Shown here: in pieces, positions 33,060 to 44,531 of the stretch | How positions within the stretch are numbered: position 1 is the stretch's first letter | Layout of the letters: each line of letters starts with the position of its first letter | NCBI GenBank assembly: GCA_963682025.1 | Contig: OY821520.1 | Coordinates: forward strand, 131,663,437-131,727,436 | From: Cordilura impudica | Taxonomy: Eukaryota > Arthropoda > Insecta > Diptera > Scathophagidae | Direction: 5' to 3' | Length of the DNA stretch: 64,000 bases | Notes under the pieces: model-generated | Database searches by the model: none | Told to the model about the DNA's origin: nothing | The model's input: only the letters and a program-made list of their open reading frames with translations | Made by a program: the position numbers and the translations under genes

Positions 33060-33960
33060 CAAGTGCACCCTATCTACAACGTAAGATATCTGTTACATAG
33101 GAAAATTATTGTTGAGCAACCGCATAAGGGGAAAGGCTAGGTTCAGTGTTTGAACTGCCAGGAGTTCGGGCATATCAGTATGTGTTGTGTGTGGTGAGCT
33201 GCACAATACCAGTGATTGCGACAAGTCACAAATTACGAAAATGTAAAAAAATGTAGCAATGGTGGTAAAAATCACACAGCCAACTACCAGGGGAGCCCAG
33301 TTTATTCGGCAATTTATAGCGAAATGAAAATTAAAAAATATGTCCCACCCAAACATGTAACTACTAAAGCACAATCATACGGTAAAATAGCGGCCTCCCA
33401 AAACCAACCACAGAATCCATTTCATTGGCAGCATTTTGAATCATACTCAAAAGTGCTACGCTCTCAAAGTCAGCCTTCCAATGTTATAAGTCCGCGAAGC
33501 GATCCCTCGAATCAAAACTCAAGCAAGTAACCCTCGACACACTTGTTCAAACAATAAATAATTTTTCTAACGCTATGAATAGTATGATGCAGCAAATGAT
33601 GAAGATGCAATCTATGATATTGCTAGCTTTGTTAAATAAACCACGAACTGTTTAAAACTGTGTTACTGTAGCGCAAATGGCTTAAGCCAAAATAAAGAAG
33701 ACAAGTAAATTGATATATTGCTTGTCTCAGAAACTCATTTGACTTCTAGAAGTCAGTTCTCATTACGTGGATATATTTCGATGATACAAAAGATCCAAGA
33801 GGCAGAGCATGTGGCGGCTCAACCATTCTTAATAAATCTCGATTGAGGCATCATCTAATGTCTGTTCATTGTGAAGATTACCTTCAAGTTACTACAGTCT
33901 GCTTTGAGGAATTTTAAAGCAATTTAGTCATCTCATCAATATATTCTCCACCAAGATTAT
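33060..33960 (+). pseudogene. jockey-clade LINE relic (gag zinc knuckles and start of endonuclease)
   Basis: The first part matches the jockey ORF1 nucleic-acid-binding region. Three CCHC-type knuckles can be read across frames: VQCLNCQEFGHIS, VCGELHNTSDCDK and KCSNGGKNHTANYQG, then SPVYSAI. A glutamine- and serine-rich tail runs to 33530. After ~130 bp the start of ORF2 follows with NANGLSQNKE, SETHLTSRSQFSLRGY, DPRGRACGGS and YLQVTTVCFE, a jockey-type endonuclease, ending near 33960. Each part has stops and frame changes, and the second knuckle block is in another frame. Reverse transcriptase is missing. Confidence 0.7.
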
Positions 33961-34114
33961 GATCTGGCAACCCTATAGCGAAAACGTCATTTTTTCCGGT
34001 TCCTAACAAAGTGAAATTTAATTTTATAGAAAACAAGTTTAATGCAAATTTTAATAGAAGCATTTAAGTGCATAATTTACATAAATATTCGTAAAGTTTG
34101 AAAAAAGTGAAATT

Positions 34115-35087
34115 ATGCCACCTAAAAGTAGTAGAAGCGTTATAAAAAATAAAATACTTTGCGGCCAATGCAATATAGAAGTGGAGGAAGAACATGATGA
34201 ATGTATACAATGCGATAAATGCAAAAAAAAAAAAAAAACATTTCATGCACTTTGTACCAAATTAGACAAACCAAAATACGAATACTTGTTAAAGAATGAG
34301 ACTGATGATATGTATGTCATTTTTGTGATGATAATAGTGATGAATTCGAAAATGAACTGACAGAAATAAAAACAGAATTAAAAAAGCTCGATCAGCTGTC
34401 TCGTATAGTAGAAACAATGAACTTTATGGCAAAGCAATACGATGAGATTTTGAAAGGTGTTATGGAAAACAAGAAGAAGCTGGAAAATGTAGAAAAAGAA
34501 AATAAAATATTAAAGGCTGAAGTTCTTAATTTACAAAATTCTGTGAAGTTCCTAAACGATCAAAGGGTTAAACTTGATTGTTTAATAAGTGAAGTGGATG
34601 CTCCGGATGATCAATCTGCAATTGATACTGTGTTAAAGCTCTCAAGTGATGTTGGATTGGACTTACTGCCAACTAGTATTGATGATGGGTATTTCATTAA
34701 AAGAAAAAATGTATCTAGTGATAGAAAAAAATTATAAGAAAATTGTTGTCGTGAAACTTAATTCAAAAAATTCGAAGGAAAAGAATGTCAATAAAACCAA
34801 TATTGAAGAAAACTGAGTCTTCCGTTTTTGTGGGCGATTTCCTGACTCGAGAAACTTTAAACTTGTTAAATTATGCGAAAACTCTAAATACTGTTGGATA
34901 TCTTGCTGTTTATGCCGCTAGTAGAAAAAACTTCTGTAAGAGAGATGAATCGTTAATGCCAAAATTTATTCGAAACAAAGAAGATGTTAATGACCTGTTG
35001 ATGGAAGCAACAACAAACCGTCCAAAATATCGTAGATCGCAGAATGGTGAAGCTGAAGATGAAGAAGAAGTCTATTTATCGCCATAA
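34115..35087 (+). pseudogene. LINE-H ORF1 (PHD-like finger plus coiled coil)
   Basis: The first piece starts at ATG 34115 (MPPKSSRSVIKNKILCGQCN) with a cysteine-rich finger, CGQCN, then CIQCDKCKK, then FHALC, like the PHD-type finger of CR1-group ORF1 proteins. A poly-A run near 34225 and a shift near 34330 break it. The second piece (34417-34737) is a heptad-rich coiled coil (MENKKKLENVEKENKILKAE). The third (34785-35087) carries a basic C-terminal domain with acidic end. It acts as an RNA chaperone in related LINEs. Here it is shifted at least twice. Confidence 0.65.
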
Positions 35088-35488
35088 TAATAAAAAGTAT
35101 TTATAAAAATTGTTAGCTATATTATATAGGGTCATTCCATGAAAAATGTTACCTCCGACCTCAAAAAATATTTTCGCTATAACTGCAATTGTGATACATA
35201 TTTTGTTTCTATATTATCTTTAGTTTCTGAATCTGGCAACAGAACTTGCCAAAAATGGCTGCTTGGAGTTGTATTTTGGTTAAGAACACATGCCTGATTG
35301 TAATGATTTTTAAGCCTATATTTTCTACTTATGCTCACAACGGTTTAAGGTAGTTAAACGCAATTTTCCTGTACAATGAACACATTTTATGGAAACTAGT
35401 ACTGTTGTTTCCCTATATAGAAAATAAATTTTGAATATCTGAAGAGATATGTATACTTTTCACATTAAATTTTAGCAAGCTGTTGTTT

Positions 35489-35703
35489 GTTACGTTAGTC
35501 ACAAAAATCTGATTTTTTTTCTCTTAGATGACAAATAATGCATTCAAAATTTTTATTTTCTTAATTTTCTTAACCTGTTAGTTAAGTTATAAGAATCATA
35601 TAAAAATTTTAAAGTAGTAGTATTTGTTAAGGATTTAGAGCTGTGACTAACGTAACGCAGAAAATGTGACTAACGTAAAAAATGTTTTTGTTACGTTAGT
35701 CAC
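35489..35703. promoter_or_regulatory. left cluster of 14-bp subterminal motifs
   Basis: GTTACGTTAGTCAC at 35489-35502 and 35690-35703, with its complement GTGACTAACGTAAC at 35643-35656 and a near copy at 35666-35679. Such subterminal repeats usually serve as transposase-binding sites. That role is inferred. Confidence 0.7.
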
Positions 35704-35989
35704 ATAATTTTTGACTCTTTAAAATCTTTTTTAAATTTCTTCAAGTATTTTAAGATATTGTAAAGTGCAACTTTTTTCTTTTTCAGAAACTAAAATGGTG
35801 TTGAGAATCAAATTGTTTATATGGAGTATATATTCATTCATACTTTGCAATAAAACACTTGTTATGTTTCTGTTTTTATAGACACATACGCATTGATTTG
35901 TATCTTAGATTTTACTCAAATAGAGAAAATAAAATTTTATTCACAATTTATCTATACCATAGAAAACAAGTATTTTTCTCTGCTAACAA

Positions 35990-37600
35990 ATGGACCGACC
36001 AAGCGCGGCTGAAAGGAAAAGAAAAAGTCGGGCAGAGCAGAATGAGGTTAAAATGCTTGAAGATAGAGCTAAAGCAAAGAATGGAATGAAAGTTTTAAGA
36101 CTCAAAATAAAAGATAATAAGAAATTAAAGAAAAAAGAAGGTGAAGCTTCAAAACTGAGAATGAGAAAAATGAGAGAGAGAAAAAGATGTCTGAGTAATC
36201 TTTGAGCCAATTGTTCAAAATTGATCATCCTAATATTGAAATAGGTTTGTCAAAGCTTTGTGAGCTTCGACCCTCAGTAGTAGAAACTGTCGGATGTAAA
36301 GATCAAGAAGTTTGCTGTTGCCCATATTGTGAAAATTTTGCCTTTCTTCTAAAAGTGTGCAAATGGAAAAACAATAATATTAAGACTACAACTGACATAA
36401 CTGATTTAATTGTTTGCAATAAAAATAATGCTGATTGTATGAAACAAAAATGTAAAAATTGCCCGATGCAAATTAAAAAATTCATTGATGAGGAATTGGA
36501 TTTAAATGAAGATAAGGTGTGTGTAAATCAATGGAACAAAGGAAAATTAGAAGAAAATGTTCTAGAAGCTAAAAAAAATTCATTGAAGAGCTGGTTGTAC
36601 AATTAACCACCCTCTTAAAGCATATCTATAATATCAGTCGCCAAGCAAGAGAGATCAGAAAACAAAAGGACAGTTTACTTCCAGGTCAGCTGTTAATGCA
36701 GATAGACTTCTCTCAAAATTACCAAATCAAACACCAGAATGAAGTGATGACTGCTCACTGGAAGACTGACCAAGATTTATCTGTAACAGTCTACACTGCG
36801 GTACCTTATTTCCGACGAATAGAAGATGAAGATTTGGAAACTAAATGTTATGCTGTGATATCCGATTACAATCGGCACACTTCTGCGATTGTTAAAGTCT
36901 TCAATAAAGCAATAATTGAAGTCATTAAAAAATCGGTGATTTAAAAATTACAAGCATAAACATATGGTCAGATGGTGCAGCAGCACATTTTAGGAACAGG
37001 TACAGCATATCATTGATGTTTTCTGATGCGTTATATGTTGAATGGAGCTTCAGTGCTTCGTACCACGGAAAAGGGCCACATTATGGCATAGGGGCTGTTT
37101 TGAAGCTGCATGTGAGGAAAAAGTTGTTGCAAGGAAACACAATAATTAAAAATGCATTTGAATTATTTAAAGAAGTAGCAAACAGATCAGACGCAAATAT
37201 AACATGCCTTTTTATTGAAGAAAAAGAAATCTTACAAGAACTGGTTGATATCAAAAATGGATTTGAGTCCATAAAAGAACTGAAGGGTATACAATCTTGT
37301 CACTGTGTGAAGAAAACAACAAGCTCGTTTAGCGTTGACATGTTTTTAAACACTGGAGATGAAATCCCACTCAGCACTATATCCAATCTGTTGGAAACAA
37401 AAGTGAATTGTTCTTTAACTGGTGGAGCAATTTCTATTGAATTGGGGAATTACTACAGTATATGATGATAATTGGTATATTGGTAGAATAATTGAGTTTG
37501 ATAGAAACTCAGAAATGTGCAAAATAAAGTTTTTGCATGAGACTGATATAGGTTTTAAGTGGCCAAGTGCAGATGATGTGCAAATGGTGGAAAAAAATTG
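35990..37600 (+). pseudogene. transposase of the GGGTCATTCC element, broken
   Basis: A basic lysine/arginine-rich head starts at 35990 (MDRPSAAERKRKSRAEQNE). A cysteine-rich part follows (VCCCPYCENFAF, then DCMKQKCKNCPMQ, 36202-36606). The probable catalytic region begins with MQIDFSQNYQI (aspartate near 36703) and then INIWSDGAAAHFRNRYS (near 36957), followed by SYHGKGPHYGIGAV (37049 onward) and a tail ending DNWYIGRIIEF and FKWPSADDVQMVE, stop at ~37600. The D, D and HGKGP..GIG pattern is shared by a large set of uncharacterised animal transposon proteins. I cannot name the superfamily. Stops or shifts near 36205, 36606, 36943 and 37463 inactivate it. Confidence 0.65.
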
Positions 37601-38086
37601 ATTTTATCTGGTCCCATCCAGCTAATGGGAAACTTACCTTTCCAAATAAACTACGAAACTAGAAGGAATATTATTTTCCTATATAAAAATTATAAGAAAG
37701 GACTACATTTAAATTAAATTCTTGTATCTCTATCTCAGTATCCAAATGGGTATCTCTGTTTCTTTTTCTTTTGTATTTTTATATAAATTTTCATTAAATA
37801 AAGCTGAATTTTTCTTTCTTAAAAAAAAAAAAAAAAACATTAATTGATAAAAATCATTCATATTTTAATAAGTGTTTTTTCATTTTTAGTTTTCAAAACA
37901 TTTTCTAGAGAGTTTGTACAAAAAAGTAGGTAATATTCATAATTATTTTAATTAATTTCTTAAAAAGTTTTTCTCTGTAATCTATGGTATTATTGTGTGT
38001 GTATAAAATCAATTAATGAACAATTGTAATATATTATTTTAGCTTTTGGAGTCTCAAGATGTTGTGACTGAGTTCAAGATCCAATT

Positions 38087-38479
38087 GTTACGTTAGTCAC
38101 GTTACGTTGGTCACACATATAAAATTATAAATGTTTATTATTAATTATTTATCACATTAAAACTGTCCTTACCACATACTTAACATTATCATGCATTGCT
38201 ATAATTAATTATATATTTTTCCATTATTAAAATTCAGAAGAATTTTGTGCCAAAGTTAACATATCTTTCATGTGGTAACAAAAATGTTACGTTAGTCACA
38301 CAAGCAAAATTGAATTAATACTTGGAAATAAATAATCCTTTAAAATTCTTTTTATATGGATATGTTAGATTTACTAGTTTTAGATGATATGCAAAGCTAT
38401 TGGCATTTTTCAGAGTTTATTTTAGAGTATTTCATCATACTATAGCTTGCTGAAATGTTTCCAATGTTACGTTAGTCAC
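38087..38479. promoter_or_regulatory. right cluster of 14-bp subterminal motifs
   Basis: GTTACGTTAGTCAC at 38087-38100, 38286-38299 and 38466-38479, and GTTACGTTGGTCAC at 38101-38114 in direct tandem with the first. The last lies next to the right TIR. Confidence 0.75.
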
Positions 38480-38508
38480 AATGGAATGACCCTATATTAT
38501 CTTTTTTT

Positions 38509-38849
38509 ATGACTAATAATCAATATTTTGAAAATCTAAAATCGTTTAAAAACTATTTTAATAATAATAATACCTCAGGTTTATTTTTTAACGTTATTTC
38601 TTTTAAGATCAGAAGTATATCTTCAATTGTAAAATTTAATAAGATTAAAAATCTAATTGCAAAACTACCACGGCTACCAAGCATTACAGTTATACAGGAA
38701 ACATGGTATGATACAGATTTATACAATATTGCTGGTTACAGTGCCATACACTGTTGTATACCTGACGGTTATGGAGGAACTTCAGTTTTTTTATGAAATA
38801 TTTTAAAGTATACAATTGAAAAATGTGAAACTAAGCATTTTATTTTTAC
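38509..38849 (+). pseudogene. LINE-H ORF2 start (endonuclease N-terminus)
   Basis: The beginning of an apurinic-like endonuclease reads FFNVISFKIRSISSI, PRLPSITVIQETWYD and HCCIPDGYGGTSVFL. Frame damage follows at ~38796, and the piece is cut near 38850 by the jockey-like LINE. It continues at 41469. Confidence 0.7.
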
Positions 38850-41425
38850 ATTTCGGGTTTCTTTACAGAAGCCCAAACATAGAAAGGGAGCATACCTATA
38901 ATGGCTTCGATGCCCTTTCTGAATCTATAACTAAAATATTAGAAAGTTGCCCGAATAGTGAAATCGTAGTTGCCGGCGATTTTAATATTCTCAACTCTTC
39001 TTGGCTTCACCATTCGAGTCAAACAACTCCCGAAGGCCGTGACGTTGAGCTTTTCGCCGCGCATAACCACTTAGCGCAACTAGTGAATGAACCAACGCAC
39101 ATTCCGTGCATTGAAGGGCAAAGACAGAATACTCTCGAGCTTTTTCTAACTTCACACCCTGACAAGTATGAAGTGAAAATACTTGCACCTCTTGGTAATT
39201 CGGATCACTGTACCATTTCCGCTTCTTTTTCGTACTCTGTACTTCACAGTGTTTCAACACCAGCTATGAAACGCTCAGTCTTCATTTACGAAAAGGCTCG
39301 TTGGGCTGTGCTCAACGATTTCTTCAAGCATTTCAACTGGAAACTTTGTTTCCTAGATAATAATGTTGATGCTGCTGCGATAATGGTGGAAAAAATAGTA
39401 GTGCTTGGTATGAAATTATTCATTCCATCAAAGCGCATTTCGGCTAAATCTAATCAAAAATCTTGGTTTAACCAGACTTGCAGAGATGCAGTCAGATCCA
39501 GAGAGGAAGCATTCAGACTTTGGCGTGAAAATAAAAATTCCGTCACTGAACTGCTACGCAAACAGGCGAGAAATGAATGTGCCAAAGTACTAAGGCGCGA
39601 AAAGTTTTTTCACGATCAGCGTCTTCGTGCTAAAGTTCTTTCTGCTCCTCGGGGCAGCAAGTGCTTTTGGGCATTTGTTAAGGGGTAAAGAATAATGCTA
39701 GTTCTGCTATCCCAACTCTTATAATGAATGACCAAATATTTACTGACCCGGTTGATAAGGCTAACCTTTTAGCTGAACTTTTTGCCCGAATTCGAAAGAG
39801 TATTTTGTACTATGCCTAAAATATTCTTCCAAGCACGTGCAGTTAAAAGGGTTCTTTCGGATCTCAACATTAACAGGTCTCCGGGACCGGATGGTATACC
39901 AGCACTGGTGCTGAAACAGTGCTCTTCGACGCTAGCCAGTCCATTGGCCAACCTTTTCAGCCTTTCGTATCGTGCGGGAGTCTTTCCCTCTTGCTGGAAG
40001 GTTGCTAATGTCCAGCCAATCCTTAAAAAGGGTGCGGCTAATAACCCTGAAAATTACCGTCCAATTGCAATCTGCTCTGCGCTCTCAAAGGTGATGGAGA
40101 GCATGATCAATTTCCACCTTGTGAACTACCTAGAGGCCAACTCACTTTTTAATGATCGTCAGTATGGCTTCCGTAGAAATCGTTCCACGGGAGACCTGTT
40201 AGCTCTACTTTCTGAGCGCTGGAGTCGATCCATTTGCAATTGTGGCGAAAGTAAAGTGGTTACTCTGGATATTTCAAAGACATTCGACCGTGTATGGCAC
40301 GGTGCATTGATATCAAAGCTTATTGCATTTGGGGTCGGTAATGACTTCTCTCGATTTATATCGAGTTTTCTCAGAGACCGAACAATACGTGTTGTTATTG
40401 ATGGGGTCTCATCTAATGAGCTTCAGCTTAATTCAGGGGTACCCCAAGGTTCCGTTCTTTCTCCTTCTCTTTTCCTTATCTTTCTGAACGACCTTCTTGG
40501 CCAAACTTTTAACTCTATATACTCTTTCGCAGATGACTGCAGCATTTGTCATTCATTTTCCTTTAATTGTAGGCCAAGCCTCTTGGAGGTTGGGGGCAAA
40601 AGGCGGATAATGAATGACACACTCAATCAAGACCTCTTAACAATCTCCGAGTGGGGTAAAGCGAATAGGGTTGATTTTAATGGGCTGAAGACCCAATGTT
40701 GTATGTTGACCCATAGGGCCATGGAATCAACAATGTCATCTATATATATGGGTGGTATAGGTATTGAGGAATCGGATACTCTTGATGTTCTGTGCATGAT
40801 AATTCAATGTGATGTTCGTTGGAACGAGCATGTTTTTCAAGTGTTGAAAGAAGCATTCAAGTGTCTTGGTTTTCTAAAACGGTGTAAAAATTACTTCACT
40901 CCTTCTGATCTCCTTAAAATCTATACCACTTACATCCGACCGAAAATGAAATACAACTCCCAAATATGGGCAGGAGCTTCAAAGTCTATTTTGGAACTAC
41001 TGCAACGTGTATAAAGGAGGGCGTTGGCGCTCATCAATGACAGTAGGGTATCCAGTTCTATTGATTCATTGGAACACCGTCGGAATGTGGGTTGTGAAGC
41101 ACTGTTCTATAGATACTACCATGGGAAATGTTCTTCTGAGATTAGCGAACTTATTCCAAGTGCCCGAGTTTCGGTTCGCTTTACCCGCTTCTCTAGTAGA
41201 TCACATCCGTTTGTAGTCTATTGTCCAGTTGACCGCACAACGCATTACAGAGAGAATTCGTTTATCAGTCGAACTAGCCGTATGTGGAATAAACTCCCCG
41301 CAGAGGTCTTTCCTGACAGTTATAATCTAATAAAATTTAAGTCAAATATCCATAAACACTACTCCCTCTCTCCTCCTTCCCATAACCTATTTTCCTTAAA
41401 TCAACACAATGCACTGCATTTGTAG
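38850..41425 (+). pseudogene. jockey-like LINE J2 endonuclease/reverse transcriptase, few lesions
   Basis: Endonuclease with VVAGDFNILNSSWLHH and LGNSDHCTIS (SDH motif), then a linker with KSWFNQTCRDAVRSREEA. A frame change near 39690 precedes the RT (39782-41014): INRSPGPDGIPALVLKQC, NYRPIAICSALSKVMES, VTLDISKTFDRVWH, NSGVPQGSVLSPSLFLIFLND and the catalytic FADD (SFADDCSI, about 40527). A second shift at ~41014 precedes the C-terminal domain (41024-41425; VYCPVDRTTHYRENSF, RTSRMWNKLPAEVF). Only these two main lesions are visible, so the insertion is younger than its host. Clade within jockey/CR1 is not certain. Confidence 0.8.
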
Positions 41426-41468
41426 GGGGCATCCCCTGAGTGTTGGTTAACAAAAAAAAAAAAAAAAA
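38850..41468 (+). mobile_element. 5'-truncated jockey-like LINE (J2) in LINE-H
   Basis: It starts within an endonuclease (HFGFLYRSPN) and ends in a 17-base poly-A at 41452-41468. Host LINE-H sequence lies on both sides. A short TTTAT next to each junction may be the target duplication. Base composition is clearly more GC-rich than the surrounding LINE-H. Confidence 0.8.
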
Positions 41469-41795
41469 TTTATATCGTTCGTTTTATATTGTCTACCGTT
41501 TTATCATTGGATGATCAAAAACTAAATGGCAAATTTTTAACATTCGTATCATTTTATAGATCACAAAAGTGTGACATAAATAGATTTTTATTGTTTATGG
41601 AAAATTTGCTTTGCTGTTATGGCCGTAATCCATGTGTATTTGTTGGTAATTCAAACACTGATGTTTTAAATATACAATCTTCAGAAGAACTTGTAAATCT
41701 GCTTACAAATTATTATATCATGAATTGTCATAAAATGATTACACGACCTGAAAATATAACTTCAATCGACCACATTTATAGTAATACTGGCTGTT
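41469..41795 (+). pseudogene. LINE-H ORF2, endonuclease middle
   Basis: It continues the LINE-H endonuclease with KFLTFVSFYRSQKCDINRF, NPCVFVGNSNTDVLN (catalytic aspartate changed from the usual GDSNTD to GNSNTD) and NITSIDHIYSNT. It is cut near 41795 by a repeat cluster. The next LINE-H residues (KIPMYIESVECKLSGHNII) are at 44282. Confidence 0.7.
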
Positions 41796-42822
41796 TTTAC
41801 CCGGTCTTGCCCGGGATAAAAAGGCATTTGACTTGAAAAATGGTTCACTGTGCTTACCAGGCGCTGAGTACTTAGTTCCCGATGAACCATTCCTCAAAAA
41901 AATTAACTTACTCCCAAAAAATTTGTATGGGATTGGGGAATTTGTTCATGGTGAAAAAATTCCCTTTGTTCACGCTTTTGGGGGGGGAACAAATTCATGT
42001 TTTATTTCAATTTAAAATTTTTAAGTTTTTTTTTAAGTTTATTTATAAACATCAAATATAACGGAATCGTTTTCAAATTAAAGGAATCAGAACTTTTAAA
42101 AATTGAATTACTTCATTCAATAAGTGATCATCATTGAGCAGAGAAGTCAAATTCAAAGAGGTTTCAAAAATGAAAAACTAATGCGACGTCTAAAATTGTG
42201 CAGCAAGGTTTCTTTAGGCAACTTCTTATAGTATATGTGAGGCCTATTTTGATCAACAGGTAATTATTTCACATATGTAGATAAAATTTATCATAAGACT
42301 TTTCACTGAGCTGTGTTTCGAGTCGCGTCAGCTTCCGCACATTCGGCAGCCACACCCGTGCTGCCGCGCAGTTGTGAACTTATTTTAATCGCCAAACTAT
42401 GTTTTTCAGATCATTCCGATATTTTAGCTGAGCTGTGTTGCGCATCCGTCGCGTCCGCGCGCCGCTTCCGCGCGTTTGGCAGCCACACCTGTGCTGACAC
42501 GCAGTTGTTGCCAACTTATTTTAATTGTCAAAATATATTTTTCAGATGATTCCGATATTCTAGCTAAGCTGTGTTCCGCGTGCGCGTATTTTCCGTGCAC
42601 CGAAATGATGCTATTGAAAAGAATACTAATTTTAAATGCATCTATTTTAGGACATATATATATTGAGAGCAGTATGCAAATTTTTACTAAAATAAATATT
42701 TAACAAAATTCATTAAATAAAAATATGTAAAAGTTTAAGAATGAATTTGGGGAAATATAAACTTTATATTTCGTTAAAAAAAAAATGGGGAATTTGTTCA
42801 TTTCTTTTGGGGACCTTTTTAT
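41796..42822. repeat. unclassified repeat cluster with GC-rich tandem duplication
   Basis: It opens TTTTTACCCGGTCTTGCCCG, a head seen on many short insect repeats. GGGGAATTTGTTCA occurs at ~41936 and again at ~42788. Between them, at about 42309-42590, lies a CpG-rich tandem repeat of ~125 bp (GAGCTGTGTT, then GGCAGCCACACC, TGTGCTG and TTTTTCAGATSATTCCGATAT), just over two units. Short open frames here have no recognisable domain. Confidence 0.45.
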
Positions 42823-43598
42823 ACCCTATACCACTATGTGGTTTGGGTATAATGACTTTGTGCTGCTGTTTGTAACAACCAAAAATATTTGACCTAGATC
42901 CATCTTTAATTATACCAATCGAATCAGATTCACTTTCTGAGTTGATTTAACAATGTCCGTCCGTCCGTCCGTCTGTGTGTCCATGTAAACCTTGTAATCA
43001 AACTGCAGGTCGCAAATATGAATATATTTTGATGAAATTTGGTATATAAGCTTTTATCAGCCATGGGATGAACGCTATTGATATTGGTGAAAATCAGTCC
43101 ATGTTCAGACCTAGGCCCCATACAAATTACCCCTATGAAATCGACATAAATTGCCATAAGATCCAAATTGTCACATAGATCTTACTCAAATTGGGTTTTG
43201 TATGCGTTCATTACGTCCACTAATGAGTAGTCTAAAAATGATCCCTTTGGCCCCATATAGAGCTGATTCCCGATCTTCACTTAAAACTATTAAAAAACAA
43301 AAATATTGCACTTATTCTTCTCAGATTTTTTTTGTATATATTTTTGCAAAATACAAGAGACTTTACCAAACATGATCAGGATCGATCCATTTTTGGACCT
43401 AGTCCCCATATAGATATAGCATCCGATATGAACTTTTTCATATCTGCAGCCAAAAAAATTAATAAAAATCCCACTCAGATTTGGTTTTTGCTTATTTTCT
43501 ATGTCCAGTTAGTTGGGCCTGAGAGATAGGGCCTCTAAACGCATGGTATAGGGTATCGTATAGTCGGTCTAGACCGAATATAAATTTCTTACTTGTTT
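42823..43598 (-). repeat. DINE/mini-me-like repeat, inverted copy
   Basis: Near full-length inverted copy of 20806-21614: ATACCACTATGTGGTTTGGG at its 3' side, a GTCCGTCCGTCCGTCTG microsatellite at ~42957, the palindrome AGTCGGTCTAGACCGA and the AACAAGTAAG head (complement CTTACTTGTT) at ~43590. Confidence 0.7.
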
Positions 43599-43599
43599 A

Positions 43600-44281
43600 A
43601 ATTTGGGGAATTTCCAAATTTCAGAGAAAGCCATTGAAAAATAAAGGTTTGTATAGCAATCTAACAAAGAAACAAATAAAAGGAAAAAAATCAATTGCAT
43701 ATACATAGAAGTGGACGCAAAGTAGGCGTGGCCTGTAAGAAGCATATGTTGACCTTCCCTGGAGTATAGAGATCGTGTGTACCAAATTTCAGAGACAACC
43801 CTTAAAAAATAAAGATTTCTAAAGTGAACAAATATACCAAAAAAAAGAAAATGAATTTTGTATAAAAAGTGGGCGTAAATGTAGGCGTGACCGGCAAGAA
43901 TCATATGGCGACTTCCCTGGAGTACAGAGATCGTGCGTACCAAAAAAAAAGAATATGAATTGTATACAAAAAGTGGGCGTAACAGTAGGCGTGAACGGTA
44001 CGAAGGATATGGCGACCTTCCCTGAAGTACGGAGATCGTGCGTACCAAATTTCAGAGAAATCCGTTGAAAAATAAAAATTTGTATAGCGAATATATATAC
44101 CAAAAAACAGGAAATGAATTGTATACCAAAAGTGGGCGTGGCCAGTAAGAATCATGTGGTGACCTTTCCTGGAGTACGGAGATCGTGTGTACAAAATTTC
44201 AGAGAAATGCGTTGAAAAATAAAAATTTGTATAGCGGTCAAACAAACAAACAAACAAACAGAAAATGAATTTTATATATAT
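43600..44281 (-). repeat. four-unit tandem repeat (~110-190 bp) with GGGCGT/GGCGTG blocks
   Basis: Units repeat GTGGGCGTAA or GTAGGCGTG, then CGACYTTCCCTGGAGTAC, GAGATCGTGYGTACCAAATT and AAAAATAAARATTTGTATAG. The array ends AATTTTATATATATAGATTA next to resumed LINE-H. The open frames across it are by-products of the repeat. Confidence 0.65.
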
Positions 44282-44351
44282 AGATTAAGATTCCTATGTA
44301 TATTGAATCAGTTGAATGTAAATTGTCAGGTCATAATATAATCTCTTGTAG

Positions 44352-44531
44352 AATATTCAAAAAGGTTTTTTTCTTCTAAATTTTTCCTCCCATGCTAAGT
44401 TATATTACTCATTTTTGTGCTCAAGTTATTAGTAGTTTATTTATAATAAAGTAGAAAAGGATCGTACCTAAACTCTTTAGCATTTAAGATAAATTTAAAC
44501 ATGACATGTAAATAAAAGAATTGAATTGAAT
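44352..44531 (+). mobile_element. 180-bp 5'-truncated insertion with (TTGAA)n tail
   Basis: Host sequence CTCTTGTAGAAT before it and CTTTTGTAGAAT after it form a ~12-bp target duplication. The insert ends AAAGAATTGAATTGAAT, a microsatellite tail typical of a LINE 3' end or SINE. Too short to classify. Confidence 0.55.

Larger units (their letters stand above)
35129..38492 (+). mobile_element. DNA transposon with GGGTCATTCC TIRs inside LINE-H
   Basis: The left end reads GGGTCATTCCAT and the right end ATGGAATGACCC. The flanks (CTATATTATA and TATATTATC) are AT-repetitive, so the target duplication length cannot be fixed, but removing the element restores GCTATATTATC between LINE-H ORF1 and ORF2. 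A broken transposase gene fills the middle, and eight copies of a 14-bp motif lie in the subterminal regions. Confidence 0.8.

Noticed and set aside
42313..42703. Two short plus-strand frames rich in A, C and S
   Set aside because: They follow the GC-rich tandem duplication and have no domain.
43569..44257. Overlapping minus-strand frames of up to 159 codons with repeated RSLYSREG-like segments
   Set aside because: They translate the four-unit tandem repeat; the peptide repetition mirrors the DNA repeat.
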